From CAMLHU01 sp049680185 (GTDB taxonomy: Bacteria; Gemmatimonadota; Gemmatimonadetes; Gemmatimonadales; GWC2-71-9), in NCBI GenBank assembly GCA_049680185.1, contig JBAUHI010000008.1, positions 1-16,861 of the forward strand: 16,861 bases of DNA. Direction: 5' to 3'. The notes under the pieces were generated by a model. The model made no database searches. It saw nothing but the letters and a program-made list of their open reading frames with translations, and had not been told where the DNA came from. Shown here in pieces: positions 7,124-13,417 of this stretch. Each line of letters begins with the position of its first letter. Position 1 is the stretch's first letter. Made by a program: the position numbers and the translations under genes.

Positions 7124-8491
7124 TCAAAACCCCGGCACCCGCCCGTGCAGGAGCTCGATCCCCAGCTTGATCGGCAAGGTGTAGACGATGCGGCCGTTGG
7201 TCTCCCGCTCACCGCCGTAGAGCACCGCCACCACGTTCCCGTTGCGGTCGAAGATCGGGCTGCCGCTGGCGCCGGTGGCCCCGTAGCCATCGAGCTGGAT
7301 CAGGTTCGGCAGGGTGCGCGAGATCGTGGCGACGCCGACCGTGGCGGCGACGCCGAGCTTGCGCCAATCACCGCCGCCGGAGAGGTCGAGTCCCAGCGGG
7401 AAGCCGATCGTGGCGACCGGTGAGCCGACCGGGATCGGGCGCGCTTCGACGCCGTGCACCGGGTCGACCCCGCCCTTCACGCCGACGCGGATCAGCGCCA
7501 GGTCGGCGCTGGCGTGGATGGTCACCACCTCGCCCTGGAATTCCTGGTTCGAGTGATTGAACACAACACCCAGCTCGTTGGCCACTTCGCCGTTCTCGCG
7601 GCGCACCACGTGCCGGTTGGTGAGGAGCCAGGCGCCGGAATCGTCCCGGGCCACCACGAACCCGGTACCGGTGAAAACGCTGTCATCGGGGAAGTGCACG
7701 ATCACGAGCCCCACGGCGTTGCCGTTGAGCGAATCGATATGGGCGGCGTCGAGCGTGGCGGCGGAGACGATCCCTTGCTGCCGGGCGATCGCGGCGGCGA
7801 GCTGGCGGCGGTAGTTGTCGAGCTCGGTGGCGTTGCCCCCGTCCTGGATCCGGGCCCGGAGCGCCTGCGCCTCCTGCTGGGCGGAGTCGGCCTGGGCCCG
7901 GAGGGTGCCGAGGCTCAGGTTGGTCTGACCGAGGGCGCGGCTCAGGGAATCGACCTGCGCCAGCATCGTCGCGCGTTCCTGCTCGATCCGCGACTCGTAC
8001 GCCCCGCGCTGCAGGAAATAACCCAGCGCCACCAGGAGGAAGCAGCCGAAGAGGGCGAGCGTCGTCCGCCGGAGGCTTCGCGTCTGGCGGGCGACCTCCG
8101 CGCGGATCCGCGCGGTCGCGCCGGTGGGCGTCGGCTTGTCCGCGCCGCCCACCCGCGTCTCGGCCGACACGCGGCTCGGCTCACCCTCGATGACCAACTG
8201 GAGTTTGGGGCCCGCGGGCCCAAGCTGGATGACGTCGCCGGAGTGGACCGGCTTGTCGGCGGTGATGCGGGTACCGTTGACGAAGGTGCCGTTGGCGCTC
8301 TCGAGATCGCGCAGGAGGAGCGCGCCCCCCTGGAGCAGGATCGCCGCGTGTCGGGTGGACACGTCGAGGTCGTGGTCGGGGTGGAGCTGGAGGTCCGACT
8401 GCGGATGGCGTCCGATGCCGACGAAGGCCTGGTCGAATTCTTTCGAGAGCCCGGTGCGGGAGCCGGTGAGGACCGTCAGGTGATATCGCAT
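7124..8491 (-). CDS. FHA domain - transmembrane - trypsin-like serine protease (S1C) fusion
   Basis: The 455-residue protein has three parts. Residues 1-100 are an FHA phosphothreonine-binding domain with GIGRHP (25-30), DVSTRHA (43-49) and LESANGTFVNG (63-73). One membrane helix spans about 143-160. A coiled-coil-like stretch (about 165-240) leads to a trypsin-fold protease with TNRHVV (His294), ASADLALI (Asp330) and GASGSP (Ser409), an intact triad. There is no PDZ domain, so it is HtrA/DegS-like only in the catalytic part. The expected topology is FHA in the cytoplasm and protease outside the inner membrane. It is the last gene of the kinase-phosphatase operon, starting 7 bases after the PP2C stop, so its FHA domain is a natural reader of phosphorylation set by those enzymes. 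The protease substrate is unknown. ATG 8491 is the only start consistent with the FHA N-terminus. Confidence 0.93.
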   Translation of the reverse strand: MRYHLTVLTGSRTGLSKEFDQAFVGIGRHPQSDLQLHPDHDLDVSTRHAAILLQGGALLLRDLESANGTFVNGTRITADKPVHSGDVIQLGPAGPKLQLVIEGEPSRVSAETRVGGADKPTPTGATARIRAEVARQTRSLRRTTLALFGCFLLVALGYFLQRGAYESRIEQERATMLAQVDSLSRALGQTNLSLGTLRAQADSAQQEAQALRARIQDGGNATELDNYRRQLAAAIARQQGIVSAATLDAAHIDSLNGNAVGLVIVHFPDDSVFTGTGFVVARDDSGAWLLTNRHVVRRENGEVANELGVVFNHSNQEFQGEVVTIHASADLALIRVGVKGGVDPVHGVEARPIPVGSPVATIGFPLGLDLSGGGDWRKLGVAATVGVATISRTLPNLIQLDGYGATGASGSPIFDRNGNVVAVLYGGERETNGRIVYTLPIKLGIELLHGRVPGF

Positions 8492-8498
8492 TGCCGAG

Positions 8499-9521
8499 CT
8501 AGTGCACCCACTCAGCGTACGCGAGCACCATCCCGAGGAGCAGGGCGATGACGAGCCCGATCGTCATCAGCCGGCCCCTCACGTCGCCTTTTGGGGTGGG
8601 AGCGGCGCTCCCCCGGTACACCGGGACTGGTTCCGTGGTAGAGTCGCCTTCCTGCAGCGGATAGACCTGATGGCCGATGGCATCGTCGCCGCCGGGCGCC
8701 TCGAGCCCTTCGCCGTCGAAACGCACCGCGATGGCGGTGATGTTGTCGGGGCCGCCGCGCTCGTTGGCCAGGTCGATGAGCGCCGAACAAAGCGCGCCGA
8801 GGTCCTGGTTCGCGTTCGCGATGGCGCCGATCTCGTCCTTCTTGACCTGACCGGAGAGGCCGTCGGAGCAGAGCACCAGCACGTCGCCCTTGCGGAGCGG
8901 CTGCCAGGTGAGGTCCACCCGTACCCGCGGATCGGGCCCCAGCGCCTGCAGGATGATGTTCCGCCGCTCGCTCACCTCCGCCTCGGCCTCGGTCAGCTCG
9001 CCGGCATCGACCAGGCGCTGCATCAGCGACTGGTCCTTGGTGAGCTGGATGGCCTGCCCCTGGCGGATCAGGTAGCCCCGACTGTCGCCGATCTGGGTCA
9101 GGTAGAGATCGCCGCCGAATACCCCGGCCGCGGTGAGCGTGGTGCCCATCCCCCGCACTTCGGGATGGTCGGTCGTGTACTGGTGGATCTTCTGGTTGGC
9201 GACCTCGACCGCCTCCTTCATCCGGAAGGCGAACCGTTGGGCCGACGCGTCGGCGTCGGTGATCCACGCCGTCGCGAGGTGCTGGTAGATGAGGTCGGCG
9301 GCCATCGCACTCGCCACCTCGCCAGCGGCGGCACCGCCCATCCCATCGGCCACCATGAAGAAGGAGCCGCGGGGACCGACCACGTGCTCCCGCACCTCTG
9401 GGAGGAGCGAGGCCTTCTTGGTGGAAAGATCGGCGACGAGGAAGGTGTCCTCGTTATGGTCGCGGGTGCGGCCGACGTCGGTCTTACCGAAGACGGAAAC
9501 GCGGACGGGTTTGGGGGTCAC
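8499..9521 (-). CDS. PP2C-family Ser/Thr protein phosphatase, membrane-anchored
   Basis: This is a metal-dependent phosphatase that removes phosphate from Ser/Thr, here the presumed opponent of the adjacent kinase. The 340-residue protein contains the PP2C motifs in order: TRDHNEDTF (19-27), VADGMGG with the metal-binding Asp59, MGTTLTA (125-131), IGDSRGYL (144-151), CSDGLSG with Asp220, and GGPDNITAI with Asp259. A hydrophobic helix near the C-terminus (about 319-336) should anchor it with the catalytic domain in the cytoplasm. The open frame runs back to 9860, but upstream of GTG 9521 it is an antisense-like arginine-rich shadow of the kinase gene. The start at 9521 has GAGG with a 5-base spacer, overlapping the kinase stop, so the two are translationally linked. 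A Thr/Pro-rich linker (about 290-312) precedes the helix. Confidence 0.95.
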   Translation of the reverse strand: MTPKPVRVSVFGKTDVGRTRDHNEDTFLVADLSTKKASLLPEVREHVVGPRGSFFMVADGMGGAAAGEVASAMAADLIYQHLATAWITDADASAQRFAFRMKEAVEVANQKIHQYTTDHPEVRGMGTTLTAAGVFGGDLYLTQIGDSRGYLIRQGQAIQLTKDQSLMQRLVDAGELTEAEAEVSERRNIILQALGPDPRVRVDLTWQPLRKGDVLVLCSDGLSGQVKKDEIGAIANANQDLGALCSALIDLANERGGPDNITAIAVRFDGEGLEAPGGDDAIGHQVYPLQEGDSTTEPVPVYRGSAAPTPKGDVRGRLMTIGLVIALLLGMVLAYAEWVH

Positions 9522-9525
9522 GCGA

Positions 9526-9530
9526 TCCTC
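9526..9530 (-). promoter_or_regulatory. Ribosome binding site of the PP2C gene
   Basis: GAGGA on the minus strand overlaps the TGA stop of the kinase gene (AACTGAGGATCGC then GTG at 9521). It decides the GTG start against the much longer open frame and suggests that ribosomes finishing the kinase re-initiate on the phosphatase. Confidence 0.65.
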
Positions 9531-11196
9531 AGTTGGCCGTCGGGTTGACAAGCTTCTCGTATTTCGGGTCGAGTTGGGCCGCAACACCCATCCACTGCGT
9601 GAACTTAGCGCGATACGCATTCTCACGATCCGTATTGCCGGCCGTCTTGGCGGCGTTGGCGATCTCAACATAGGCCTGAGCCGCGTTCGACGTCGCCACC
9701 GCCTTGAGGGAATCAGGGAGCCCGGCCATCCGGTAGATGGCGATCGCCCGGGTCGCATAACGTTCCCTGTCGCTGTCGGTCCCATCGATGATCTTGTCGA
9801 GCATCTTGTCGAGTTCAGTGGACAACGCAGTGGTGTCCACTGGCGGGGTCCTCGGGCCACCTGTCGGCTTCGGCGGCGGGTTGGCCACGTTCGGATTTGT
9901 CGCGTGACTCATCTGCTGGGTACTCGCCGGCCCACCCGGATTCGCCGTCGCCGGTGTCTTCTGGCTGTCGGGTTTGACCGCCGTCCCGCTGACCGGCTGA
10001 CCCACTGGCCCGCCCGGTTTGGGACCGAAGAGCGTTCCCTTGAGCGCGAACCCCACGCCGACCACTACCACCGCCGCCGTCCCCACCAGGATCGGCATCT
10101 TGCTCTTCGACACTCGGCCGGGCGTGGACGCCCGGCCCTCGGCTGCGCTCCCGACCCGGGTCTTCGGCATGTTCCCCGCCGAGCCCGCGATCATCGTCTT
10201 CATCTGCTCGGCACCCACCACCATCGTGGCGCCCTGTTCCGCGGCCGACATCCCGGCCAGCGCCTTCTCGACATCGGTCGCGAGCTGGGCGGCCGAGGCG
10301 TATCGATCGTTGGGGTAGCGCGCCAGCGCCCGGTCCATGACCGGCTGCAGCCCCGGTGGGAAGTGGCCGGTCGGGAGCGCCTGCGAGAGCGGCATCGGAT
10401 CATCCGTCAGCCGCTTGATCATCGTTTCCTGGCTCGTCTCCGCCTGGAAGGGGAGGGCCCCGGTGATCATCCGGTAGTACACCAGCGCCAGCGAGTAGAT
10501 GTCGCTGCGGCCGTCGAGCTTGTCGCCCGAGAGCTGCTCGGGGCTCATGTACTCCGGCGTCCCCACCACCAGACCGGTCTTGGTCACCCGCTGGCCGGTC
10601 TCATCGCCCCCCACCGCCTTGGCGATGCCGAAGTCGACGACCTTGACCAGGTCTTTGCCCGCCTGGCTCGCGATCATGATGTTGTCGGGCTTCAGGTCCC
10701 GGTGCACGATGCCGAGCTCGTGCGCCACCTCGAGCCCGTCGGCGGTCTGGCGCAGGATGGCCGTTGCGCGGTTGAGCGGGAGCGGTCCCGTCTCCTTCAG
10801 CAGCCCCGAGAGCGACTTCCCCTCGATGTACTCCATCGCGAGGTAGATGATCCCGTCGGGAGTCTCCCCGAAGTCGTAGATGGCGCAGACGTTGGGATGG
10901 TTGATGCGGGAGGCGTTGTTGGCCTCGCGGTTGAAGCGCGAGATGGCGTCGGGATCATTGGTCATCGACCCGGTCATCACCTTGATGGCGCTCTTCCGCC
11001 CCATCTTCACGTGCTCGGCCAGGTACACCGCGCCCATCCCGCCTTCGCCCAATTTCTTGGTGACATGGTAGCGGTCGGCGATCACCTGGCCGATCAGGTC
11101 GCCCGACGGATTGGCGGACTTGAGGGTCTGCCCGTCCCGCGGGCAGAACTTGACGTCGTCCGCGTATTCGGTCCCACAGACCGGACAGAACTTCAA
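9529..11196 (-). CDS. Transmembrane Ser/Thr protein kinase with N-terminal zinc ribbon
   Basis: This is a Hanks-type (PknB-like) kinase of 555 residues. The N-terminal ribbon MKFCPVCG...FCPRDG offers Cys4, Cys7, Cys18 and Asp21 rather than a fourth Cys. The kinase domain covers about 43-312: GEGGMG (50-55), Lys72, IVHRDLKPDN (163-172) with catalytic Asp167, DFG (188-190), and VGTPEYMSPE (211-220). A juxtamembrane stretch with TMVVG and TMIAG (324-338) precedes one helix (about 367-386), a Pro/Gly/Thr-rich linker, and an extracytoplasmic helical, alanine-rich tail (about 453-550) with no PASTA repeats; it could be a TPR-like sensor. The start is TTG 11196, supported by GGAG with a 5-base spacer and by the ribbon lying at the extreme N-terminus. 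It is the first gene of the operon with PP2C and FHA-protease. The signal it senses is unknown. Confidence 0.95.
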   Translation of the reverse strand: MKFCPVCGTEYADDVKFCPRDGQTLKSANPSGDLIGQVIADRYHVTKKLGEGGMGAVYLAEHVKMGRKSAIKVMTGSMTNDPDAISRFNREANNASRINHPNVCAIYDFGETPDGIIYLAMEYIEGKSLSGLLKETGPLPLNRATAILRQTADGLEVAHELGIVHRDLKPDNIMIASQAGKDLVKVVDFGIAKAVGGDETGQRVTKTGLVVGTPEYMSPEQLSGDKLDGRSDIYSLALVYYRMITGALPFQAETSQETMIKRLTDDPMPLSQALPTGHFPPGLQPVMDRALARYPNDRYASAAQLATDVEKALAGMSAAEQGATMVVGAEQMKTMIAGSAGNMPKTRVGSAAEGRASTPGRVSKSKMPILVGTAAVVVVGVGFALKGTLFGPKPGGPVGQPVSGTAVKPDSQKTPATANPGGPASTQQMSHATNPNVANPPPKPTGGPRTPPVDTTALSTELDKMLDKIIDGTDSDRERYATRAIAIYRMAGLPDSLKAVATSNAAQAYVEIANAAKTAGNTDRENAYRAKFTQWMGVAAQLDPKYEKLVNPTAN

Positions 11197-11201
11197 GCCG
11201 T

Positions 11202-11205
11202 CTCC
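11202..11205 (-). promoter_or_regulatory. Ribosome binding site of the TTG-start kinase
   Basis: GGAG lies 5 bases upstream of TTG 11196 on the minus strand. No in-frame ATG exists near the zinc-ribbon N-terminus, so this site supports the rare TTG start. Confidence 0.6.
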
Positions 11206-11251
11206 GAACGTGAACGGGTGACGAGGGCGGGATGGCGCAGGATACGACGCG

Positions 11252-11272
11252 GCCGGGAATTGCCTTCCCGGC
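11252..11272 (-). promoter_or_regulatory. Inverted repeat in the leader of the kinase operon
   Basis: GCCGGGAA (11252-11259) and TTCCCGGC (11265-11272) are perfect inverted copies around a 5-base loop. If the promoter at 11284-11312 is right, this would be an 8-bp hairpin about 5-25 bases into the kinase mRNA. It could protect the 5' end, control expression, or instead be a protein-binding operator. There is no T tract, so it is unlikely to be a terminator. Confidence 0.5.
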
Positions 11273-11283
11273 GCCTGTCCGAG

Positions 11284-11312
11284 AATCTACCGGCCGCCGG
11301 CGGGAGCGTCAA
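11284..11312 (-). promoter_or_regulatory. Sigma-70-like promoter of the kinase-phosphatase-protease operon
   Basis: On the minus strand TTGACG (11307-11312) is followed after exactly 17 bases by TAGATT (11284-11289). The predicted transcription start is about 11277, leaving a leader of about 81 bases that carries the inverted repeat and the Shine-Dalgarno. Its -35 is back to back with that of the divergent amidase promoter, 8 bases apart. Confidence 0.55.
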
Positions 11313-11320
11313 CCGCGTTA

Positions 11321-11350
11321 TTGCCGTAAGTTGGTGCCAGAGAGTACCTT
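11321..11350 (+). promoter_or_regulatory. Probable leaderless promoter of the amidase gene
   Basis: TTGCCG (11321-11326), 18 bases, TACCTT (11345-11350), then 6 bases to the ATG at 11357. Standard spacing puts transcription start on the A of the ATG. No Shine-Dalgarno is present. The arrangement matches the promoter proposed at 15868-15897. Confidence 0.5.
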
Positions 11351-11356
11351 GCGCCT

Positions 11357-13375
11357 ATGACCCAGATCACTCGATGGTGGTGTGCAGCGCCCCTCGCGCT
11401 CCTGGTGGCATGCGCGCCACACGCGGGGGCGCCGTCGGTCGGCCCCATGGAAGCGGACGCGACGCTACCGGCCATCGCGCCGGTCAACGGGCCCCTTGCC
11501 CTGCACGTGGTCTATCCCTCGGACAAAGACCGGGTCGACGCCGTTGATTCCGACTTCATCTTCGGTTCCACCGGCACCGGCACCGCGTCACTCACTATCA
11601 ATGGGACCTCCGTCCGAGTCTGGCCCAACGGCGCCTTCCTGGCCTGGATGGCCTTCCCTCCCGACTCGGTGATGCACTTCCAGTTCGTGGCAAAGGCCGG
11701 GTCAGACACCGCCTCGCTCGATTACGTCGCCCGTCGGGCGATCAGATTCGTGCCGCCGGCCTCCGGACCCTGGATCGACACCGCCGCGGTCGAACCCCGC
11801 GGGCTCCTCTGGTGGCCCCGTGGCGAATACCTCCCGATCCACGTGCGCGCCGCACCCGGCTCGTCGGTCCGGATCGTCCTCCCGGGCGGGCGAGTCATCC
11901 CGCTCATCCCCGATCCGCGTCCCGCCGCCGCGTCTTGGGGCACCCGCGCCTTTGATCGCGACACGCTGGCGGTCCAGCGCGGCATGGCCAACGATCGCTT
12001 TGCCGGTGTGGTGCGTGGACTCGCCATCGGCGCCCCGGGGCCGGTATTCGGGACGGCGGGTGGAGCGGGTAAGACGGGTACAGCGGGTAGGGCGGGTACG
12101 ATCGCCGTAAATTCGCCCGCTCAACCCGCTCAACCCGCTCAACCCGCTCAACCCGCTCAACCCGCCTACCTCGAATCCGTCCTCGGCGCCGACACGGTTC
12201 GCGTCCCCTGGAGCATCGCGATCGGGCTCCTCGACACGCTGCCCATCATCACCGAGCTCAACGACGACACGGCCCGCACCGGCACCACCGACAGCCTCAC
12301 CGTCGGGCGGCAGGAGCCGTACGGCACGTACTACTGGTTCTTCCCGACGGGAACGAGGGCGCAGGTCACCGCTCGCAGCAATGACGAGATGCGTCTGCGG
12401 CTCTCGAACGGTGTCGACGCCTGGGTCAACGCCGCCGACGCCCAGCCCCTGCCGCTCGGACTCCCGGCGCCGGTAGGCGAGGTCGGGTCGGCGCGATTCC
12501 TGGCGCTCACCGATCGCGTCCAGTTCCGCGTTCCGGTGGGCACACGCGCGCCCTTCCACGTGGATGAGGATGGACACCGCCTTCAACTGACGCTCTTCGG
12601 CGTGCGCGGCGACGTGAACTGGATCCAGTACGGCGGCGTCGACCCGCTCATCGCCGGTGCCAAGTGGGATGCACCCGCCGCCGATCAGGTGCGATTTACC
12701 ATCGACCTCACCGAGCCGGTCTGGGGCTACCGCACCCGCTGGGACGGGACTGACCTGATCCTCGAGATCCGGCGTCCGCCGGTCATCGATGCGGCGTTCC
12801 CGTTCCGCGGCCGTCGCATTGCGATCGACCCGGGTCATCCTCCACTCGGCGCCAACGGTCCCACCGGGCTCCGGGAGCCGGAAGCGAACCTGGCGGTGGC
12901 GCTCGAAGTGCGGCGGCTCCTGGAGGCCGAGGGCGCCACGGTGCTGATGACGCGCACCACCGACACCGCGATCGATCTGTATCCGCGGGTGCGTTTTGCC
13001 GACAGCGTGAACGCCGAGATGCTGATCTCGATCCACAACAACGCGTTCCCTGATGGCCTGGATCCCTTCCTCAACGCCGGGACCAGCAGTTACTACAACC
13101 AGCCGCAGAGCCTCCCGTGGGTCCGTGCCACCCAGCAGGCGCTGGCGGCGCGGATGGGGATCCGTGACCTGGGCTTTGGGCGCGGGGACCTCGCGCTGGT
13201 CCGGCCGACGTGGATGCCGGCGATCCTGACCGAAGGGATGTTCCTGATGATCCCGGAGCAGGAGAACGCGCTCCGGACCGCGGTGGGACAGCATCGCTAC
13301 GCCGAGGCGGTGGTGGAGGGGATGCGGGCGTTCCTGGTCGGGCGCGTCAGGTGGTCCGGGTCGGGGGTGCGGTAG
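11357..13375 (+). CDS. Exported N-acetylmuramoyl-L-alanine amidase (Amidase_3), lipoprotein
   Basis: This zinc enzyme cuts the bond between MurNAc and the stem peptide in peptidoglycan. The 672-residue protein begins with a lipoprotein signal (LALLVAC, Cys19). Residues about 45-130 look Ig-like (VVYPSDKDRV, FIFGSTGTG, INGTSVRVWPNGAF). A repeat-rich linker lies at 228-270, an SH3-like stretch at about 275-360, an AMIN-like domain at about 378-473, and Amidase_3 from 487. Zinc ligands are His494 (IAIDPGH), Glu507 and His560 (SIHNNA), and the catalytic Glu626 is in AILTEGMFL, so the site is complete. The protein is much longer than AmiA/AmiC because of the N-terminal modules. It is divergent from the kinase operon. 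Oddities are the PAQ-repeat linker and a likely leaderless ATG. Confidence 0.94.
   Translation: MTQITRWWCAAPLALLVACAPHAGAPSVGPMEADATLPAIAPVNGPLALHVVYPSDKDRVDAVDSDFIFGSTGTGTASLTINGTSVRVWPNGAFLAWMAFPPDSVMHFQFVAKAGSDTASLDYVARRAIRFVPPASGPWIDTAAVEPRGLLWWPRGEYLPIHVRAAPGSSVRIVLPGGRVIPLIPDPRPAAASWGTRAFDRDTLAVQRGMANDRFAGVVRGLAIGAPGPVFGTAGGAGKTGTAGRAGTIAVNSPAQPAQPAQPAQPAQPAYLESVLGADTVRVPWSIAIGLLDTLPIITELNDDTARTGTTDSLTVGRQEPYGTYYWFFPTGTRAQVTARSNDEMRLRLSNGVDAWVNAADAQPLPLGLPAPVGEVGSARFLALTDRVQFRVPVGTRAPFHVDEDGHRLQLTLFGVRGDVNWIQYGGVDPLIAGAKWDAPAADQVRFTIDLTEPVWGYRTRWDGTDLILEIRRPPVIDAAFPFRGRRIAIDPGHPPLGANGPTGLREPEANLAVALEVRRLLEAEGATVLMTRTTDTAIDLYPRVRFADSVNAEMLISIHNNAFPDGLDPFLNAGTSSYYNQPQSLPWVRATQQALAARMGIRDLGFGRGDLALVRPTWMPAILTEGMFLMIPEQENALRTAVGQHRYAEAVVEGMRAFLVGRVRWSGSGVR
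12056..12169 (+). repeat. In-frame inverted minisatellite of 9-base units inside the amidase gene
   Basis: The left arm (12056-12100) has five 9-base units on the pattern GCGGGTNNN (GCGGGTGGA, GCGGGTAAG, ACGGGTACA, GCGGGTAGG, GCGGGTACG). A 15-base spacer follows. The right arm (12116-12160) has five exact copies of CCCGCTCAA plus one variant, CCCGCCTAC (12161-12169). The right unit is the reverse complement of TTGAGCGGG, so both arms carry the same kind of unit facing each other. The unit length keeps the frame: the right arm encodes PAQ five times and the left a Gly/Thr/Ala-rich stretch. GGG every 9 bases could also form a G-quadruplex. Confidence 0.9.
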
Positions 13376-13417
13376 GCCGTGCATCGATCAAGCGCCGGAT
13401 CGTCCCCTGTACACCGT

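Noticed and set aside
9522..9860. N-terminal extension of the PP2C frame
   Set aside because: It overlaps the kinase C-terminal coding region and is Arg/Pro/Ser-rich; the GTG at 9521 has a good Shine-Dalgarno and the family N-terminus starts there.
7124..11196. Type VI secretion PpkA/PppA/Fha cassette
   Set aside because: The kinase, phosphatase and FHA content is reminiscent, but no Tss or Hcp/VgrG gene is present and the FHA protein is fused to a protease.
9289..11547. A 752-residue open frame on the plus strand opposite the kinase and phosphatase genes
   Set aside because: It is rich in Arg, His and Gly with no domain, and covers two well-recognised minus-strand genes; it is a high-GC shadow frame.
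12116..12169. CRISPR-like array
   Set aside because: The units are 9 bases long with no spacers, lie within a coding frame, and no cas genes are near.
11702..13384. A 560-residue minus-strand open frame opposite the amidase
   Set aside because: Its only striking part, GLS repeats, is the reverse reading of the PAQ minisatellite; the amidase active site is intact on the plus strand.
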